Part shown: positions 7,801 to 16,922 of the stretch, piece by piece | Layout: each line of letters begins with the position of its first letter | How positions within the stretch are numbered: position 1 is the first letter of the stretch | Assembly (NCBI GenBank): GCA_038329895.1 | Contig: JBBQNM010000002.1 | Location: 20,404-84,403 of the forward strand | Source of the DNA: Mayfieldus sp038329895 | GTDB lineage: Bacteria; Actinomycetota; Thermoleophilia; Solirubrobacterales; 70-9 | Reading direction: 5' to 3' | DNA: 64,000 nucleotides | Notes under the pieces: model-generated | Database searches by the model: none | What the model saw: only the letters and a program-made list of their open reading frames with translations | Told to the model about the DNA's origin: nothing | Program-made: the position numbers and the translations under genes

Positions 7801-9243
7801 ATGCTGCGAGCCATGGGTCGAATTCGTCGCATGCAGGCAAGCTTTGGCGCGCGGCTCCGCAGCGAGCGCGGCATGGCGATGCCGGTGGTCCTCACCGTGA
7901 TAGTGATCGGCCTCGGTTTCTCGGCCGCCACCGTCACCGCCGCGGTCAGCGCGTTGAGCGGCAGCACCGTGGACCAGGACAGCAAGGCCGCGCTGGCGAT
8001 CGCCGATGCCGGCGCCGAGAGGGCGCTTGTGACCTACAACAAGATCGCGACCACCGACCCTCTGCCGTGCGTGACGAAGACCGGCAGCGGCGCCAGCGCG
8101 ACCTTCAACAAGAGCACGCTTCCCACGTCGTCGACGGTGTGGTGCACGGCGATCGGTGGCGCCAGCGATCCCGACGCGACGGTCGGTAACGGCTATTTCA
8201 CCTACTGGGTCAAACCCTGCCTCTTTGGCATCAATGGAAGCGGAGGATGCACACCAGGCCCGGGTGGCTGGGCCAAGGTCCGGCAGGTGAAGATCGTTGC
8301 GCAGGGATACCAGGACGGGGTCACGCGGCGCGTCTCGGTCGTCGCGACGGGCGTCATCGGATCATTGTCGGGCGGCATCCCCAACGGAACCAAGGCGGTC
8401 GGGCTCAACGGCATCACCACGGATGGCAGCGCGGACATCGACTATGACATGGGGACCAACCTGGACGTCACCATGCTGGGGGCCAGCAGCGTATGCGGGA
8501 ACATCCAGGTCGGCCCGGGGCACCAGGTGATCAACCCCAGCCACCAGTGCTCCGGTTATTCGGTCACGCAGGGGACCATTACCCTCACCCCGGTCGACAT
8601 CACCGCGGTCAACGCCAGCAACTCGAACAGCCGCCTCACCAACATAAACCAGCCGGGCCAGGACACAAAGACCGGCAGCGGCTTCAGCTGGAACCCCACG
8701 ACCCGCACGCTGACCTTGACAGGGAACACCACGGTCACGCTGGGCGGCTTCAGCTACAGCCTCTGCAAGCTAGATATCCAAGGCAACAGCCAGCTGATCA
8801 TGGCCGCGGGAGCGAACGCGAAGATCTACATCGACTCGCCGGAGGCCTGCGGCCAAGCGAGCCCAGCGAATCAGGTCTCGGTGACCGGCAACTCGACCAT
8901 CCTCAGCACCGGCTGGGACCCCAGCCGCAACAGCTACGAGCTCCCGGCCATCTACATGGTCGGATCCACCAGTCGAACCACTACGGCGGTCTTCACCGGC
9001 AACAGCAAGCTCGACAATCAGTTCGCGCTCTACGCGCCGCGCACCGACGTGACTCTGTGGGGCAACACCACCTACATTGGCAACGTGGCCGGTAAGACGC
9101 TTTCCATTGGGGGCAGCGCTCACTTGGTGTCGGACCTCAACGTCCCACCGATCGGCGCCGGTGGGAGCACGTACATCGTCTACACCCAGGGTTCGTACGT
9201 GGAGTGCGGTCCGAGCGGCGCCACCGTCGACGCCAACTGTTAA
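7801..9243 (+). CDS. PilX-like prepilin protein with repeated GN[S/T] motif, likely minor pilin or pilus tip
   Basis: 480 residues. A short basic leader, RSERGMAMPVVLTVIVIGLGF, resembles a class III prepilin or PilX N-terminus: a cleavage glycine followed by a hydrophobic helix, but without the Glu at +5. The body is rich in Asn, Thr, Ser and Gly and shows a repeating pattern (LTGNTTVTL, IQGNSQLIM, VTGNSTILS, FTGNSKLDN, LWGNTTYIG, IGGSAHLVS), which suggests a right-handed beta-helix or polymer-forming fold. It sits between the first pilT and pilB genes. Three in-frame ATGs at 7801, 7813 and 7831 are possible starts. Probable role: a minor pilin carrying an adhesive head; this is inference. 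Confidence 0.6.
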   Translation: MLRAMGRIRRMQASFGARLRSERGMAMPVVLTVIVIGLGFSAATVTAAVSALSGSTVDQDSKAALAIADAGAERALVTYNKIATTDPLPCVTKTGSGASATFNKSTLPTSSTVWCTAIGGASDPDATVGNGYFTYWVKPCLFGINGSGGCTPGPGGWAKVRQVKIVAQGYQDGVTRRVSVVATGVIGSLSGGIPNGTKAVGLNGITTDGSADIDYDMGTNLDVTMLGASSVCGNIQVGPGHQVINPSHQCSGYSVTQGTITLTPVDITAVNASNSNSRLTNINQPGQDTKTGSGFSWNPTTRTLTLTGNTTVTLGGFSYSLCKLDIQGNSQLIMAAGANAKIYIDSPEACGQASPANQVSVTGNSTILSTGWDPSRNSYELPAIYMVGSTSRTTTAVFTGNSKLDNQFALYAPRTDVTLWGNTTYIGNVAGKTLSIGGSAHLVSDLNVPPIGAGGSTYIVYTQGSYVECGPSGATVDANC

Positions 9244-9327
9244 CCGCGCGGGCTTCGGCGGTCGCAGCTTTTCAGGCGCGAGCCGATGCTCAAGGTTCCG
9301 CCGCCATAAGCCGACTTTGTATAGGCG

Positions 9328-9966
9328 ATGAGAACGGCGATCAACGACAATCGAATGCTGCAGTTCGCAATGCTTGGCGTGCTCTCCCTCCTGGGCGGGA
9401 TCCTGCTGTTGAAGACCACGAAGGGCGGCGGGAGCGAGCCTAGCGCAGCGCCCACGGCTGCGAGCCCCAGCGCCTCGTCTGCGACAGGGCCAGCAGAGGC
9501 CGGTGGGGCTACATCTGCCACGGGCGCAACGGGCCTCTCGTCAGGCTCTTCTTCCGCCCCTTCGTCTGGCGCGGCGCCGCAGGTCCCTGCCGACGTCGTC
9601 CCTGGCCCGGGCCTGCCGAAGGGACTCCTGCCCGCCTACCGTCACGGCAAGGCGATCGTCCTGCTCGTTCGGCGGGCGGGCGGCATCGACGACCGTCTCG
9701 TGCGCCGATCCGTGGAGCTGCTCCGTCTCGAGCCGCGCGCGAAGGTCTATGTGACCAAGGCAAGGCACATCGCGCGCTACGCCTGGCTCACCCAGGGCGT
9801 CGACGTCAGCGTGCTCCCGGCGCTCGTGGTTCTGCGCCCCCGCAAGCTCACTCACGGCACCCCGACCGCCAGCGTCAGCTACGGCTTCCGCGATGCCGAG
9901 AGCGTCGTTCAGGCGGTCAAGGACGCGCTCTACCGCGGCCCCACCAACCGCCCCTACCACCCCTAG
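9328..9966 (+). CDS. membrane-anchored protein in the pilus locus, thioredoxin-like fold without cysteines (tentative)
   Basis: 212 residues. One N-terminal membrane helix (MLQFAMLGVLSLLGGILLL), a Ser/Ala/Thr/Gly-rich linker of about 60 residues, then a C-terminal domain of about 110 residues (AIVLLVRRAGGIDDRLVRR, KVYVTKARHIARYAWL, VSVLPALVVLRPRKL, SYGFRDAESVVQAVKDAL). The strand-helix order and the Pro before the third strand resemble a thioredoxin fold, but there is no CxxC, so no redox role is expected. It ends 2 nt before pilB. TTGTAT ends 5 nt before the ATG at 9328, so the start may be leaderless; M10 at 9355 is the alternative. Confidence 0.6.
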   Translation: MRTAINDNRMLQFAMLGVLSLLGGILLLKTTKGGGSEPSAAPTAASPSASSATGPAEAGGATSATGATGLSSGSSSAPSSGAAPQVPADVVPGPGLPKGLLPAYRHGKAIVLLVRRAGGIDDRLVRRSVELLRLEPRAKVYVTKARHIARYAWLTQGVDVSVLPALVVLRPRKLTHGTPTASVSYGFRDAESVVQAVKDALYRGPTNRPYHP

Positions 9967-9968
9967 CG

Positions 9969-11759
9969 ATGGCGAGCCCTGGTGAACGTGAGGTGACCTT
10001 GACGCCGGTTGACCCGCCGGCAGGGGCCCTCGCGGGCCTTGACGACGAGGTCGAGGAGTCGCAGACTCCGGGTCTCGTACCGCCGCGCCGCCGCGGCCAC
10101 TCCGGCCGCTTCATCACCGACGTGCTGGTCGAGCGCGGCTATGTAACGGCGGAGCAGGTCGAGCGCGCGATCAGCGAGTCGCGCGCGGCCGGCTGCTCGC
10201 CCGAGGAGCTGCTGCTCAAGGAAGCGGTCATCGACTCCGACCAACTCTCGCGCGCGATAGCGGAGCGCTACGGGCTCGACTACGTCGATCTCAATGTCTA
10301 CCAGGTCGACATGGCGGCGGCGAACCTCGTCTCGGTGAGCTCCGCACGCCGAACCCGAGCGGTACCGGTCGGTCACGTCGACAAGGAAACGCTGCTGCTG
10401 GCGATGGCGGACCCGGCGAACGTGCTGGCCGTGGACGACATCCAGATGGCGACTGGCCTCAACTGCAGGGTCGCGGTCACAGCGCCCGACGACATCGATG
10501 CGCTGATCACGCGGCTCAGCACGCTCTCGTCGTCGGTCAGCGAAGCGGTGGACGAGGCCGACCAGGAGGAAGAGGCAGAAATCACGGACCTGCGCGCGTC
10601 GGCCCAGGACGCGCCAGTTATCAAGCTGGTCTACAGCATCCTTGGCCAGGCGGCGAACGAGGGCGCCTCCGACATCCACTTCGAGCCCGGCGAGGACGAT
10701 ATGCGGGTGCGCTTCCGCGTCGACGGCGTACTGCGCGAAGCGGCGCAGGTGCCGAAGCGAATGGTCTTGGGCGTGGTCTCCCGGATCAAGATCATGAGCG
10801 AGCTGGACATCGCCGAGAAGCGGGTGCCCCAGGACGGGCGCGTGAGCGTGAACGTCGAGGACCGCAGGGTGGACCTGCGCGTCACCACGCTGCCCACCCA
10901 GCGCGGTGAGGGGGCCGCGATCCGCATCCTCGACAAGTCCAACGCGGTCTTCTCGCTCGACGAACTCGGCCTCGACGGCGAGGCACGCGACCGTTTCGAG
11001 GCGGCCTTCCGCCAGGCCTACGGCGCGGTGCTGGTCACCGGTCCGACCGGATCGGGCAAGTCGACGACCCTCTACGCGGCGCTGCAGGAGCTCAACGAGA
11101 TCGAGAAGAACATCATCACGATCGAGGACCCGGTCGAGTATCGCCTGGCGGGGGTCAACCAGATAAACGTCAACCGCAAGGCCGGCCTTACCTTCGCCAC
11201 CGGGCTGCGCTCGATCCTGCGCGCCGACCCCGACATCATCATGGTCGGGGAGGTGCGGGACGCGGAGACCGCGCGCATTGCGATCGAGGCCGCGCTGACC
11301 GGCCACATGGTCCTCACCACGCTGCACACCAATGACGCCCCGGGAGCGGTGATCCGGCTCGCCAAGATGGGCATCGAGTCCTTCCTCACCGCCTCGGCGG
11401 TCGACTGCGTGATAGCTCAGCGCCTCGCCCGCCGCCTCTGTTCGCACTGCAAGCGCAGCAGCGTCATGCCCCAGGCCGCGCTGGAGGAGTCCGGATTCAG
11501 TGTCGACGGCGACCTCGAGGTCTACGAGCCGGTCGGTTGTGCGCGCTGCATGACGAGCGGCTACCGCGGGCGCGTCGGCCTGTTCTCGGTGATGGTGATG
11601 AGCGACCGCATCAAGGACATGGCTGTGTCGCTGTCACCCGAAGCCGAACTCGCGCACGTCGCCCGCGAGGAGGGAATGCTGACCCTGAGGGAGGACGGGC
11701 TTTCCAAGGTTCGCGCTGGCCTGACCAGCATCGAGGAGGTCGCCCGGGTCGCGACCTGA
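9969..11759 (+). CDS. pilB: type IV pilus assembly ATPase PilB (GspE family)
   Basis: 596 residues. An N-terminal MshEN/T2SSE_N-like domain (RFITDVLVERGYVTAEQVERA and a second copy-like segment around AERYGLDYVDLNVYQVD), a linker of acidic residues, then the motor domain: EGASDIHFEP, DGVLREAAQVPK, Walker A GPTGSGKSTT (about residue 358), Asp box TIEDPVEY, Walker B with IIMVGEVRDAETA, His box TTLHTND, and the tetracysteine zinc site CSHC (about 486) and CARC (about 525). PilB drives pilus extension. Some MshEN domains bind cyclic di-GMP; whether this one does is open. It sits 2 nt after the preceding gene. Confidence 0.93.
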   Translation: MASPGEREVTLTPVDPPAGALAGLDDEVEESQTPGLVPPRRRGHSGRFITDVLVERGYVTAEQVERAISESRAAGCSPEELLLKEAVIDSDQLSRAIAERYGLDYVDLNVYQVDMAAANLVSVSSARRTRAVPVGHVDKETLLLAMADPANVLAVDDIQMATGLNCRVAVTAPDDIDALITRLSTLSSSVSEAVDEADQEEEAEITDLRASAQDAPVIKLVYSILGQAANEGASDIHFEPGEDDMRVRFRVDGVLREAAQVPKRMVLGVVSRIKIMSELDIAEKRVPQDGRVSVNVEDRRVDLRVTTLPTQRGEGAAIRILDKSNAVFSLDELGLDGEARDRFEAAFRQAYGAVLVTGPTGSGKSTTLYAALQELNEIEKNIITIEDPVEYRLAGVNQINVNRKAGLTFATGLRSILRADPDIIMVGEVRDAETARIAIEAALTGHMVLTTLHTNDAPGAVIRLAKMGIESFLTASAVDCVIAQRLARRLCSHCKRSSVMPQAALEESGFSVDGDLEVYEPVGCARCMTSGYRGRVGLFSVMVMSDRIKDMAVSLSPEAELAHVAREEGMLTLREDGLSKVRAGLTSIEEVARVAT

Positions 11760-11812
11760 GGCTCCGGCGCTCAAGTCCGGGGTCCGAGCGGACGATCTAG
11801 GCCTACGTGACG

Positions 11813-12919
11813 ATGGAATTCGACTTCGCAGAGGTTCTCACCAAGATGGTCGAGGCGCGGGCCTCCGACGTGCACCTGACGGCGGGCTCACCGCCGGTGC
11901 TGCGCGTGCGCGGGCTGGTCAAACCGATGGAGGAGTACCCGGAGCTGACGCCGCAGCACACGCGCGACGTCGTCTACAGCATCCTCAACGACGACCAGCG
12001 AAAGCGATTCGAGAACCAGAAGTCGCTCGACTTCGCCTACGCGATCCCCGGTGTGGCGCGTTTCCGCGTTAACACCTACTTCCAACGCGGCGCCATCAGC
12101 GCCGCTTTGCGCCACACCCCGGACCAAATCCCGGGTCTCGAGGAGCTCGGCCTGCCGCCGGTGATCCGTGACTTCACCAAGAAGCCGCGCGGCTTCGTGC
12201 TCGTCACGGGCCCGACCGGCTCCGGTAAGTCAACCTCGCTGGCCTCGATGGTGGACATCATCAACAAGGAGCGCGAGGAGCACATTCTCACGATTGAGGA
12301 CCCGATCGAGTTTCTGCACAAACATCAGAAGTGCATCGTCAATCAGCGCGAAATCGGCTCCGACGCGGTGGACTTCGCGACCGCCCTGCGGGCCGCGCTG
12401 CGTCAGGACCCCGACGTGATCCTGGTCGGCGAGATGCGCGACCTGGAGACGATCTCCACCGCGCTGACCGCGGCCGAGACAGGCCACCTCGTCTTCGCGA
12501 CGCTTCACACCCAGTCTACGGCGCAGACCGTGGACCGCGTGATCGACGTGTTCCCGCCCCACCAGCAGGGACAGGTGCGGATGCAGCTCTCGATCGCCCT
12601 GCAGGGGATCGTCACCCAGCAGCTGCTGCCGACCGCCGACGGGTCCGGGCGCGTGGTCGCCGCCGAGGTGCTGGTGCCCACTCCGGCGGTTCGCAACCTG
12701 ATCCGCGAGGGCAAGACCCACCAGATCTACTCGACCATCCAGACCTCGGGCGCGAGCGGGATGCAAACCATGGATGCCAACCTCACCCAGCTGGTGCGCC
12801 AGGGCAAGATCACCCGCGCGCTGGCCGAGCAGCGCGCCTCGGTGCCCGAGGAGCTGAAGCGGCTGCTGGGCTCTGCCCCGGCCCAATCCTCCCAGCCGCA
12901 GCCGGTGAGCTACGCATGA
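11813..12919 (+). CDS. pilT: PilT twitching motility retraction ATPase, second copy
   Basis: 368 residues. Typical PilT sequence: ASDVHLTAGSPPVLRVRG, Walker A GPTGSGKSTS (about residue 133), TIEDPIEFLH, Walker B LVGEMRDLETI, His box ATLHTQS, and the PilT hallmark VRNLIREGKTHQIYSTIQ (the AIRNLIRE retraction motif). It disassembles the pilus from its base. ATG 11813 was chosen because TAGGCC (11798-11803) lies 9 nt upstream; a GTG at 11807 would add two residues. The stop overlaps the pilC start (ATGA). Confidence 0.92.
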   Translation: MEFDFAEVLTKMVEARASDVHLTAGSPPVLRVRGLVKPMEEYPELTPQHTRDVVYSILNDDQRKRFENQKSLDFAYAIPGVARFRVNTYFQRGAISAALRHTPDQIPGLEELGLPPVIRDFTKKPRGFVLVTGPTGSGKSTSLASMVDIINKEREEHILTIEDPIEFLHKHQKCIVNQREIGSDAVDFATALRAALRQDPDVILVGEMRDLETISTALTAAETGHLVFATLHTQSTAQTVDRVIDVFPPHQQGQVRMQLSIALQGIVTQQLLPTADGSGRVVAAEVLVPTPAVRNLIREGKTHQIYSTIQTSGASGMQTMDANLTQLVRQGKITRALAEQRASVPEELKRLLGSAPAQSSQPQPVSYA

Positions 12920-14151
12920 GCACCTTCGCGTTTCGAGCGCTCGACGTCGCCGGCGTGCCCTCCCGCGGCGAGGTGGAGGCGGGTTCCAAGGCTCAGGTCT
13001 CTGAGCAGCTGCGCCAGCGCGGGCTGATCGTCCTCGACGTCGCCGAGAAGCGCGAAGCGCTGAAGCTCGAGGACGTCTTCAAGCGTTGGCGCAGCGTGGG
13101 GATGCGCGACCTCGCGGTCTTCTCGCGCCAGTTCGCCACCCTGGTCGCGTCCGGCATGCCGATGTTGCGCACCTTGCACACGCTCGAGGACCAGAGCGAG
13201 AACGAGCTGCTGAAGGAGTCGATAAACGGGCTGCGTGAGGACGTCGAGGCGGGGAGCTCGCTGGCCCAGTCGATGGAGCGCCATCCGAAGGTCTTCGATC
13301 CGCTCTACCGCTCGCTGGTGCGCTCCGGAGAGAGCTCGGGTCGGCTGGAGGATGCGCTCGACCGGGTCGCCTTCCAGCTCGAGAAGCTGGACGCGCTGCG
13401 TCGCCAGATCCGCTCCGCGATGATGTACCCGAGCTTCGTACTCGTCTTCGCGATCATCGTCCTGGTCGCGGTCGTTGCCTTCATCGTGCCGGTCTTCGTG
13501 GGGATCTTCAAGCAGCTCGCGCAGGAGTCTCCCGGCGAGAGTTCCAGTCTGCCATTGCCGACCCAGATCACCGTTGGCCTTTCCAACGCGCTCACCGGCT
13601 ACTGGTTCGTGCTCCTGCCCGCGATCGTGCTGTCGGGGGTCGGCTTTTTGCGCTTCAAGCAGACCGATGTCGGCCGGCGATGGTGGGACAGCGTCAAGCT
13701 GCGGCTGCCCGCCCACGTCGGCGACGTCGTCCACAAGGTCGCCCTGGCGCGCTGGTCGCGCACCTTCTCGGGGTGCGTCTCCGCCGGCGTGCCGCTGCTA
13801 CAGGCGATCCGCATCACAGGCGAGACGTCCGGCAACTCGCTGATCGAGGAGGCGATGGACGATGTCTATGTCTCCGTTAAGGACGGGGGCAGCATCGCCG
13901 CGCCAATCCAGCGCAGCGAGATGTTCCCGCCGATGGTCGGCCACATGGTCGCGGTCGGCGAGGAAACCGGCCAGCTCGACGAGATGCTGAGCAAGATCGC
14001 CGACTTCTACGATGCCGAGGTGGACGCCAAGGTAAAGGCGCTGACCTCGTTGATCGAGCCGCTGATGATCTGCTTCGTCGGCGGCGTGGTGGGCTTCATC
14101 GTGATCTCGATGTACCTGCCGATCTTCGGCATCTACGACAAGATCCGCTAG
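12916..14151 (+). CDS. pilC: type IV pilus inner membrane platform protein PilC
   Basis: 411 residues with two T2SF domains. N-terminus MSTFAFRALDVAGVPSRGEV is typical. The first domain has VFSRQFATLVASGMPMLRTL and SLVRSGESSGRLEDALDR; two membrane spans follow (SFVLVFAIIVLVAVVAFIVP and YWFVLLPAIVLSGVGFL); the repeat domain has WSRTFSGCVSAGVPLLQA and MVAVGEETGQLDEML, and the last helix is PLMICFVGGVVGFIVISMYL. PilC links the ATPases to the growing fibre in the cytoplasmic membrane. ATGA overlap with pilT implies coupled translation. The frame is open upstream of 12916 inside pilT, which is a shadow. Confidence 0.93.
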   Translation: MSTFAFRALDVAGVPSRGEVEAGSKAQVSEQLRQRGLIVLDVAEKREALKLEDVFKRWRSVGMRDLAVFSRQFATLVASGMPMLRTLHTLEDQSENELLKESINGLREDVEAGSSLAQSMERHPKVFDPLYRSLVRSGESSGRLEDALDRVAFQLEKLDALRRQIRSAMMYPSFVLVFAIIVLVAVVAFIVPVFVGIFKQLAQESPGESSSLPLPTQITVGLSNALTGYWFVLLPAIVLSGVGFLRFKQTDVGRRWWDSVKLRLPAHVGDVVHKVALARWSRTFSGCVSAGVPLLQAIRITGETSGNSLIEEAMDDVYVSVKDGGSIAAPIQRSEMFPPMVGHMVAVGEETGQLDEMLSKIADFYDAEVDAKVKALTSLIEPLMICFVGGVVGFIVISMYLPIFGIYDKIR

Positions 14152-14235
14152 CCGGACGCGAGCGTGTCGCGGGGGCGTACCAGGCGCCGGCCGGATGGGA
14201 ACGGTTCCGCCACGATCGAACAAACGTCCCCTCAC

Positions 14236-14376
14236 TAATCTGCCCGGTCGATACCTCGTTCGCAGGATGCAGCGGTAAAGACCTTGGAGTGGGGGTCCGA
14301 TACCCGCTGTGTAAGTGAAGACCAGCGGCCCCATGGGCCTCTGGTGCAACAGCAAAGGTCCATTGGAGGTACCCAA
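14236..14376 (+). promoter_or_regulatory. structured leader of the pilin gene
   Basis: A TAATCT box (14236-14241) without a clear -35 could start a leader of about 130 nt. It contains a hairpin ACCAG-c-GGCCC-CAT-GGGCC-t-CTGGT (14321-14345) and ends with a strong ribosome site GGAGGT (14365-14370). In this window most genes lack a ribosome site, so a long leader plus a strong site marks pilA as separately and highly expressed. I could not match it to a known riboswitch class. Confidence 0.4.
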
Positions 14377-14835
14377 ATGCTGCAAAGGCTCCGTGAGAGG
14401 GCCGGAAGCGAGTCGGGTTTTACCCTGGTCGAGCTTCTGGTCGTCATGTTGATTCTCGGAATCCTCGCCGCGATCGCCATTCCGTCGTTCTTCAACCAGC
14501 GGAACAAGGCGACCGACGCGCAGGCAAAGGCTGCTGCGCGTACCGCCGAGACGGCGATGGAGACGTACGCGACCGGCAACAACGGTACGTACGTAGGCGC
14601 AACGCCCGCTGGGCTGGCGAACATCGAGCCGACGTTGCAGACGTCGGGCAACAACGCCATTACCGTCTTTGGTAGTGGTGGTACCGGTAGCCCGGGCGCT
14701 ACTACGTACAGGGTGACGTCGACCGCGGGAACGGGCGATACGTTCAGTATCAACCGCAACGGCGGAACGATCACCTTCGTCTGCACGCCGACGGGCACCA
14801 ACGGCTGTCCGACCAGCGGCGACTGGAGCAGTTAG
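14377..14835 (+). CDS. pilA: type IV major pilin (prepilin)
   Basis: 152 residues. Leader MLQRLRERAGSESG ends in the cleavage glycine; the mature protein begins FTLVELLVVMLILGILAAIA with the invariant Glu at position 5 and a hydrophobic N-terminal helix. The globular part is small and rich in Gly, Thr and Asn, with a C-terminal cysteine pair (FVCTPTGTNGC) likely to form the pilin disulphide loop. The start is fixed by GGAGGT 6 nt upstream. A 13-bp hairpin right after the stop (14854-14884) would protect or end its mRNA, in keeping with a major pilin made in excess over its neighbours. Confidence 0.93.
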   Translation: MLQRLRERAGSESGFTLVELLVVMLILGILAAIAIPSFFNQRNKATDAQAKAAARTAETAMETYATGNNGTYVGATPAGLANIEPTLQTSGNNAITVFGSGGTGSPGATTYRVTSTAGTGDTFSINRNGGTITFVCTPTGTNGCPTSGDWSS

Positions 14836-14853
14836 TAGGGAAATCGCGGCCGA

Positions 14854-14884
14854 GCGAAGGGCGAGCCATGTGCTCGCCCTTCGC
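14854..14884 (+). terminator. strong hairpin after the pilin gene
   Basis: GCGAAGGGCGAGC (14854-14866) and GCTCGCCCTTCGC (14872-14884) form a perfect 13-bp stem with a 5-nt loop, 18 nt after the pilA stop. No T-run follows, so it may act as a partial terminator or as a barrier to 3' decay, letting some transcription run into the minor pilin genes. Confidence 0.6.
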
Positions 14885-14914
14885 ATAGGGCCGGCCCGCA
14901 GACCCTGGATCGAA

Positions 14915-15505
14915 ATGAGAAGCCCGATCAAAATCGTCAGGGGTATCAGGCACTTGCGTCGCGAGCGCGGGCTGACGCTGGTGGAGCTGCTCGTCTCCAC
15001 TGTGATGCTGATCGCCCTCATGGTGGCCGCGCTGCCGGTGATCGACGCGGCGGGCTGCCACGAGCCGATGATCACCAAGCAGGCGGCCAGCATCGGGCTG
15101 GCGCGGTCGTTCGTCGAGCGCGTGGGGCGCGACCTGCGGTCCGCCTATGAGGTTGTCGGAACCCCGACCTCGACCAGCCTCACGGTCAAGACCTACGTTC
15201 GCCGGACTGCCTGCGGTAACGACACGGTCTCGGCTCCCGACGTCGCCGCGCTCCAGTGCCAGGTGATCTGGTCCTGCGCCAGCGGCGCGTGCACCCGCCA
15301 GGAGAAGAACCCCGACGGCACGGGAGGCGGATCGGCGAGAGCGCTGATCACCGGCCTCTCCGACAACAACGTGTTCAGCTATTCGCCCTCCCCGACCACC
15401 GCCACCTTCGTCGGCCTCAACGTCGTGATGCCCAACGTGGCCAACATCGGCGGCGACGCCGTCACCCTCCGGGACGGCATCGGGCTGCGCAACGTCCCAC
15501 ACTAA
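14915..15505 (+). CDS. minor prepilin (type IV pilin N-terminal motif)
   Basis: 196 residues. The leader is basic (MRSPIKIVRGIRHLRRERG) and is cut before LTLVELLVSTVMLIALMVAA, with Glu at +5. The rest resembles PilW/PilV-type minor pilins in size and carries cysteines that could pair (DAAGCHEP, RTACGND, LQCQVIWSCASGACTRQ). The next gene starts in the stop codon (TAATG). ATG 14915 is preferred over a GTG at 14870 because the latter lies inside the pilA terminator hairpin. Confidence 0.8.
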   Translation: MRSPIKIVRGIRHLRRERGLTLVELLVSTVMLIALMVAALPVIDAAGCHEPMITKQAASIGLARSFVERVGRDLRSAYEVVGTPTSTSLTVKTYVRRTACGNDTVSAPDVAALQCQVIWSCASGACTRQEKNPDGTGGGSARALITGLSDNNVFSYSPSPTTATFVGLNVVMPNVANIGGDAVTLRDGIGLRNVPH

Positions 15506-16887
15506 TGAAGCCCTACGAGATCGTCCAGCAGCGCTTCGGGCCCCTCGCGCGCCAGGAGGGATTCGGCATCGTCGAGGTGCTGGTCGCGGCGGTGGTGCTG
15601 GTCATCGGCGTGCTCGCCACCTTCAGCGCCTTCGATGCCGGGAATGCCGGCACCGCCCGCGCCAGGGAGTCCCAGGTCGCACTCGACTTGGCCCAGCAGG
15701 AGATGGAGGAGATCCGGGCGCTGGACTACGACCAGATCGCGCTGACCTCCCTGCCCGCGTTCTCCAGCGACACCAGCGATCCTCGCAACCGCGTCTCCAG
15801 CGACACCTTCAATCTCAACAAGACCGGCACGGCCAACTACGCCGACATGGTCGTCAACGGCGGCACCCAGACCGGCCACGACCCGGTCAGCGGCGGCGTC
15901 ATCAACCCCGGGCCCGAGGCTTTTACCAACGGCGACGTGAACGGGAACATCTACCGCTTCGTGGTCTGGCAGCGGAACAACGGCTGCGCCTCCCCGACCT
16001 GCACCGGGCAGGACCTCAAGCGGGTGATCATCGCGGTTAAGCCCACCACGACCACCCCCGGAGCGGGTGCCCGACCCTACATCGAGGCCCACTCCGACTT
16101 CATCGATCCCCAGGACAGCTCGGTGAGCGACCTCGCCCCGGACGGCGGCGTCCCGTCCACCCGCGTGCAGTTCTGGCTCACCGACAGGCCCTGCGCTTCG
16201 ACGCCCCCCACGCCGCACCCAGCCCCCACCGGCGACCATCTGCTTCACAACACGCTCGGCACCTGCGCCATCGGGCTGCAGACGGGCACCACGGCGGGGG
16301 CGCCCGACGCGATGCTCACCTCTCTGCCGGCAGGCGATCCGCTGACGACGCCGCTCTACGACTACTCCAACGACGCCTATCTCGAGCCTGCTCAAAACCC
16401 TCAAAACGACAAGGGCGTGCAGATCCAGCCCCAGGACGTAAACGGCTGCAACTTCGCGGGGACCGGCACCAACCCGCAGTCGAAGGTCCACCGCTGGCTG
16501 AGCGACCCGATGCTGTCGTCATTCTCGATGAGCGGGAACGTGTCGCTGTCGTTCTTCTCGAAGACGATCAACGGAGTGACGCAGCTGGGAAAGATCTGCG
16601 CCTGGGCGTTCAAGCGCTCGGCAAGCAACGTGGACACCCAGCTCGGGACCTCTCCCTTCAGCTACGCCCCCGGAGGAACCGGAAACTGGCCGACCAGCTT
16701 CGGCGGCACGGCGACGCAGTTCACCTTCAACGTCGGTGCGCAGACGGTGTCGACAGGTCAGCGTCTGGGCCTGGCGATCAGCGTGAACAGGGACGTGACC
16801 CCCGCCTCGCTGGAGTTCATGTACGACCACCCGGGCTACCCGACCCGCCTCGAAGTCGAGACCTCGACGCCTGCGGCGGCGCCTTAA
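15505..16887 (+). CDS. PilV-like minor prepilin with large exported domain
   Basis: 460 residues. N-terminal leader of about 19 residues ending RQEG, then FGIVEVLVAAVVLVIGVLAT, a prepilin cleavage site with Glu at +5 (F-G-I-V-E). DLAQQEMEEIRALDYDQ follows, as is usual in PilV-like proteins. The remaining 400 residues form a hydrophilic domain rich in Asp, Pro, Thr and Asn with several cysteines, probably an exposed head. The start overlaps the stop of the preceding minor pilin by one base, so the two are coupled. The function of the head is unknown. Confidence 0.75.
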   Translation: MKPYEIVQQRFGPLARQEGFGIVEVLVAAVVLVIGVLATFSAFDAGNAGTARARESQVALDLAQQEMEEIRALDYDQIALTSLPAFSSDTSDPRNRVSSDTFNLNKTGTANYADMVVNGGTQTGHDPVSGGVINPGPEAFTNGDVNGNIYRFVVWQRNNGCASPTCTGQDLKRVIIAVKPTTTTPGAGARPYIEAHSDFIDPQDSSVSDLAPDGGVPSTRVQFWLTDRPCASTPPTPHPAPTGDHLLHNTLGTCAIGLQTGTTAGAPDAMLTSLPAGDPLTTPLYDYSNDAYLEPAQNPQNDKGVQIQPQDVNGCNFAGTGTNPQSKVHRWLSDPMLSSFSMSGNVSLSFFSKTINGVTQLGKICAWAFKRSASNVDTQLGTSPFSYAPGGTGNWPTSFGGTATQFTFNVGAQTVSTGQRLGLAISVNRDVTPASLEFMYDHPGYPTRLEVETSTPAAAP

Positions 16888-16922
16888 CCTCAAGCCGTGT
16901 CCCCACGGCCCCGATTGAGGAG

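Noticed and set aside
14236..14376. Cyclic di-GMP riboswitch in the pilin leader
   Set aside because: The leader has hairpins, but I could not find the conserved core of either known c-di-GMP riboswitch class.
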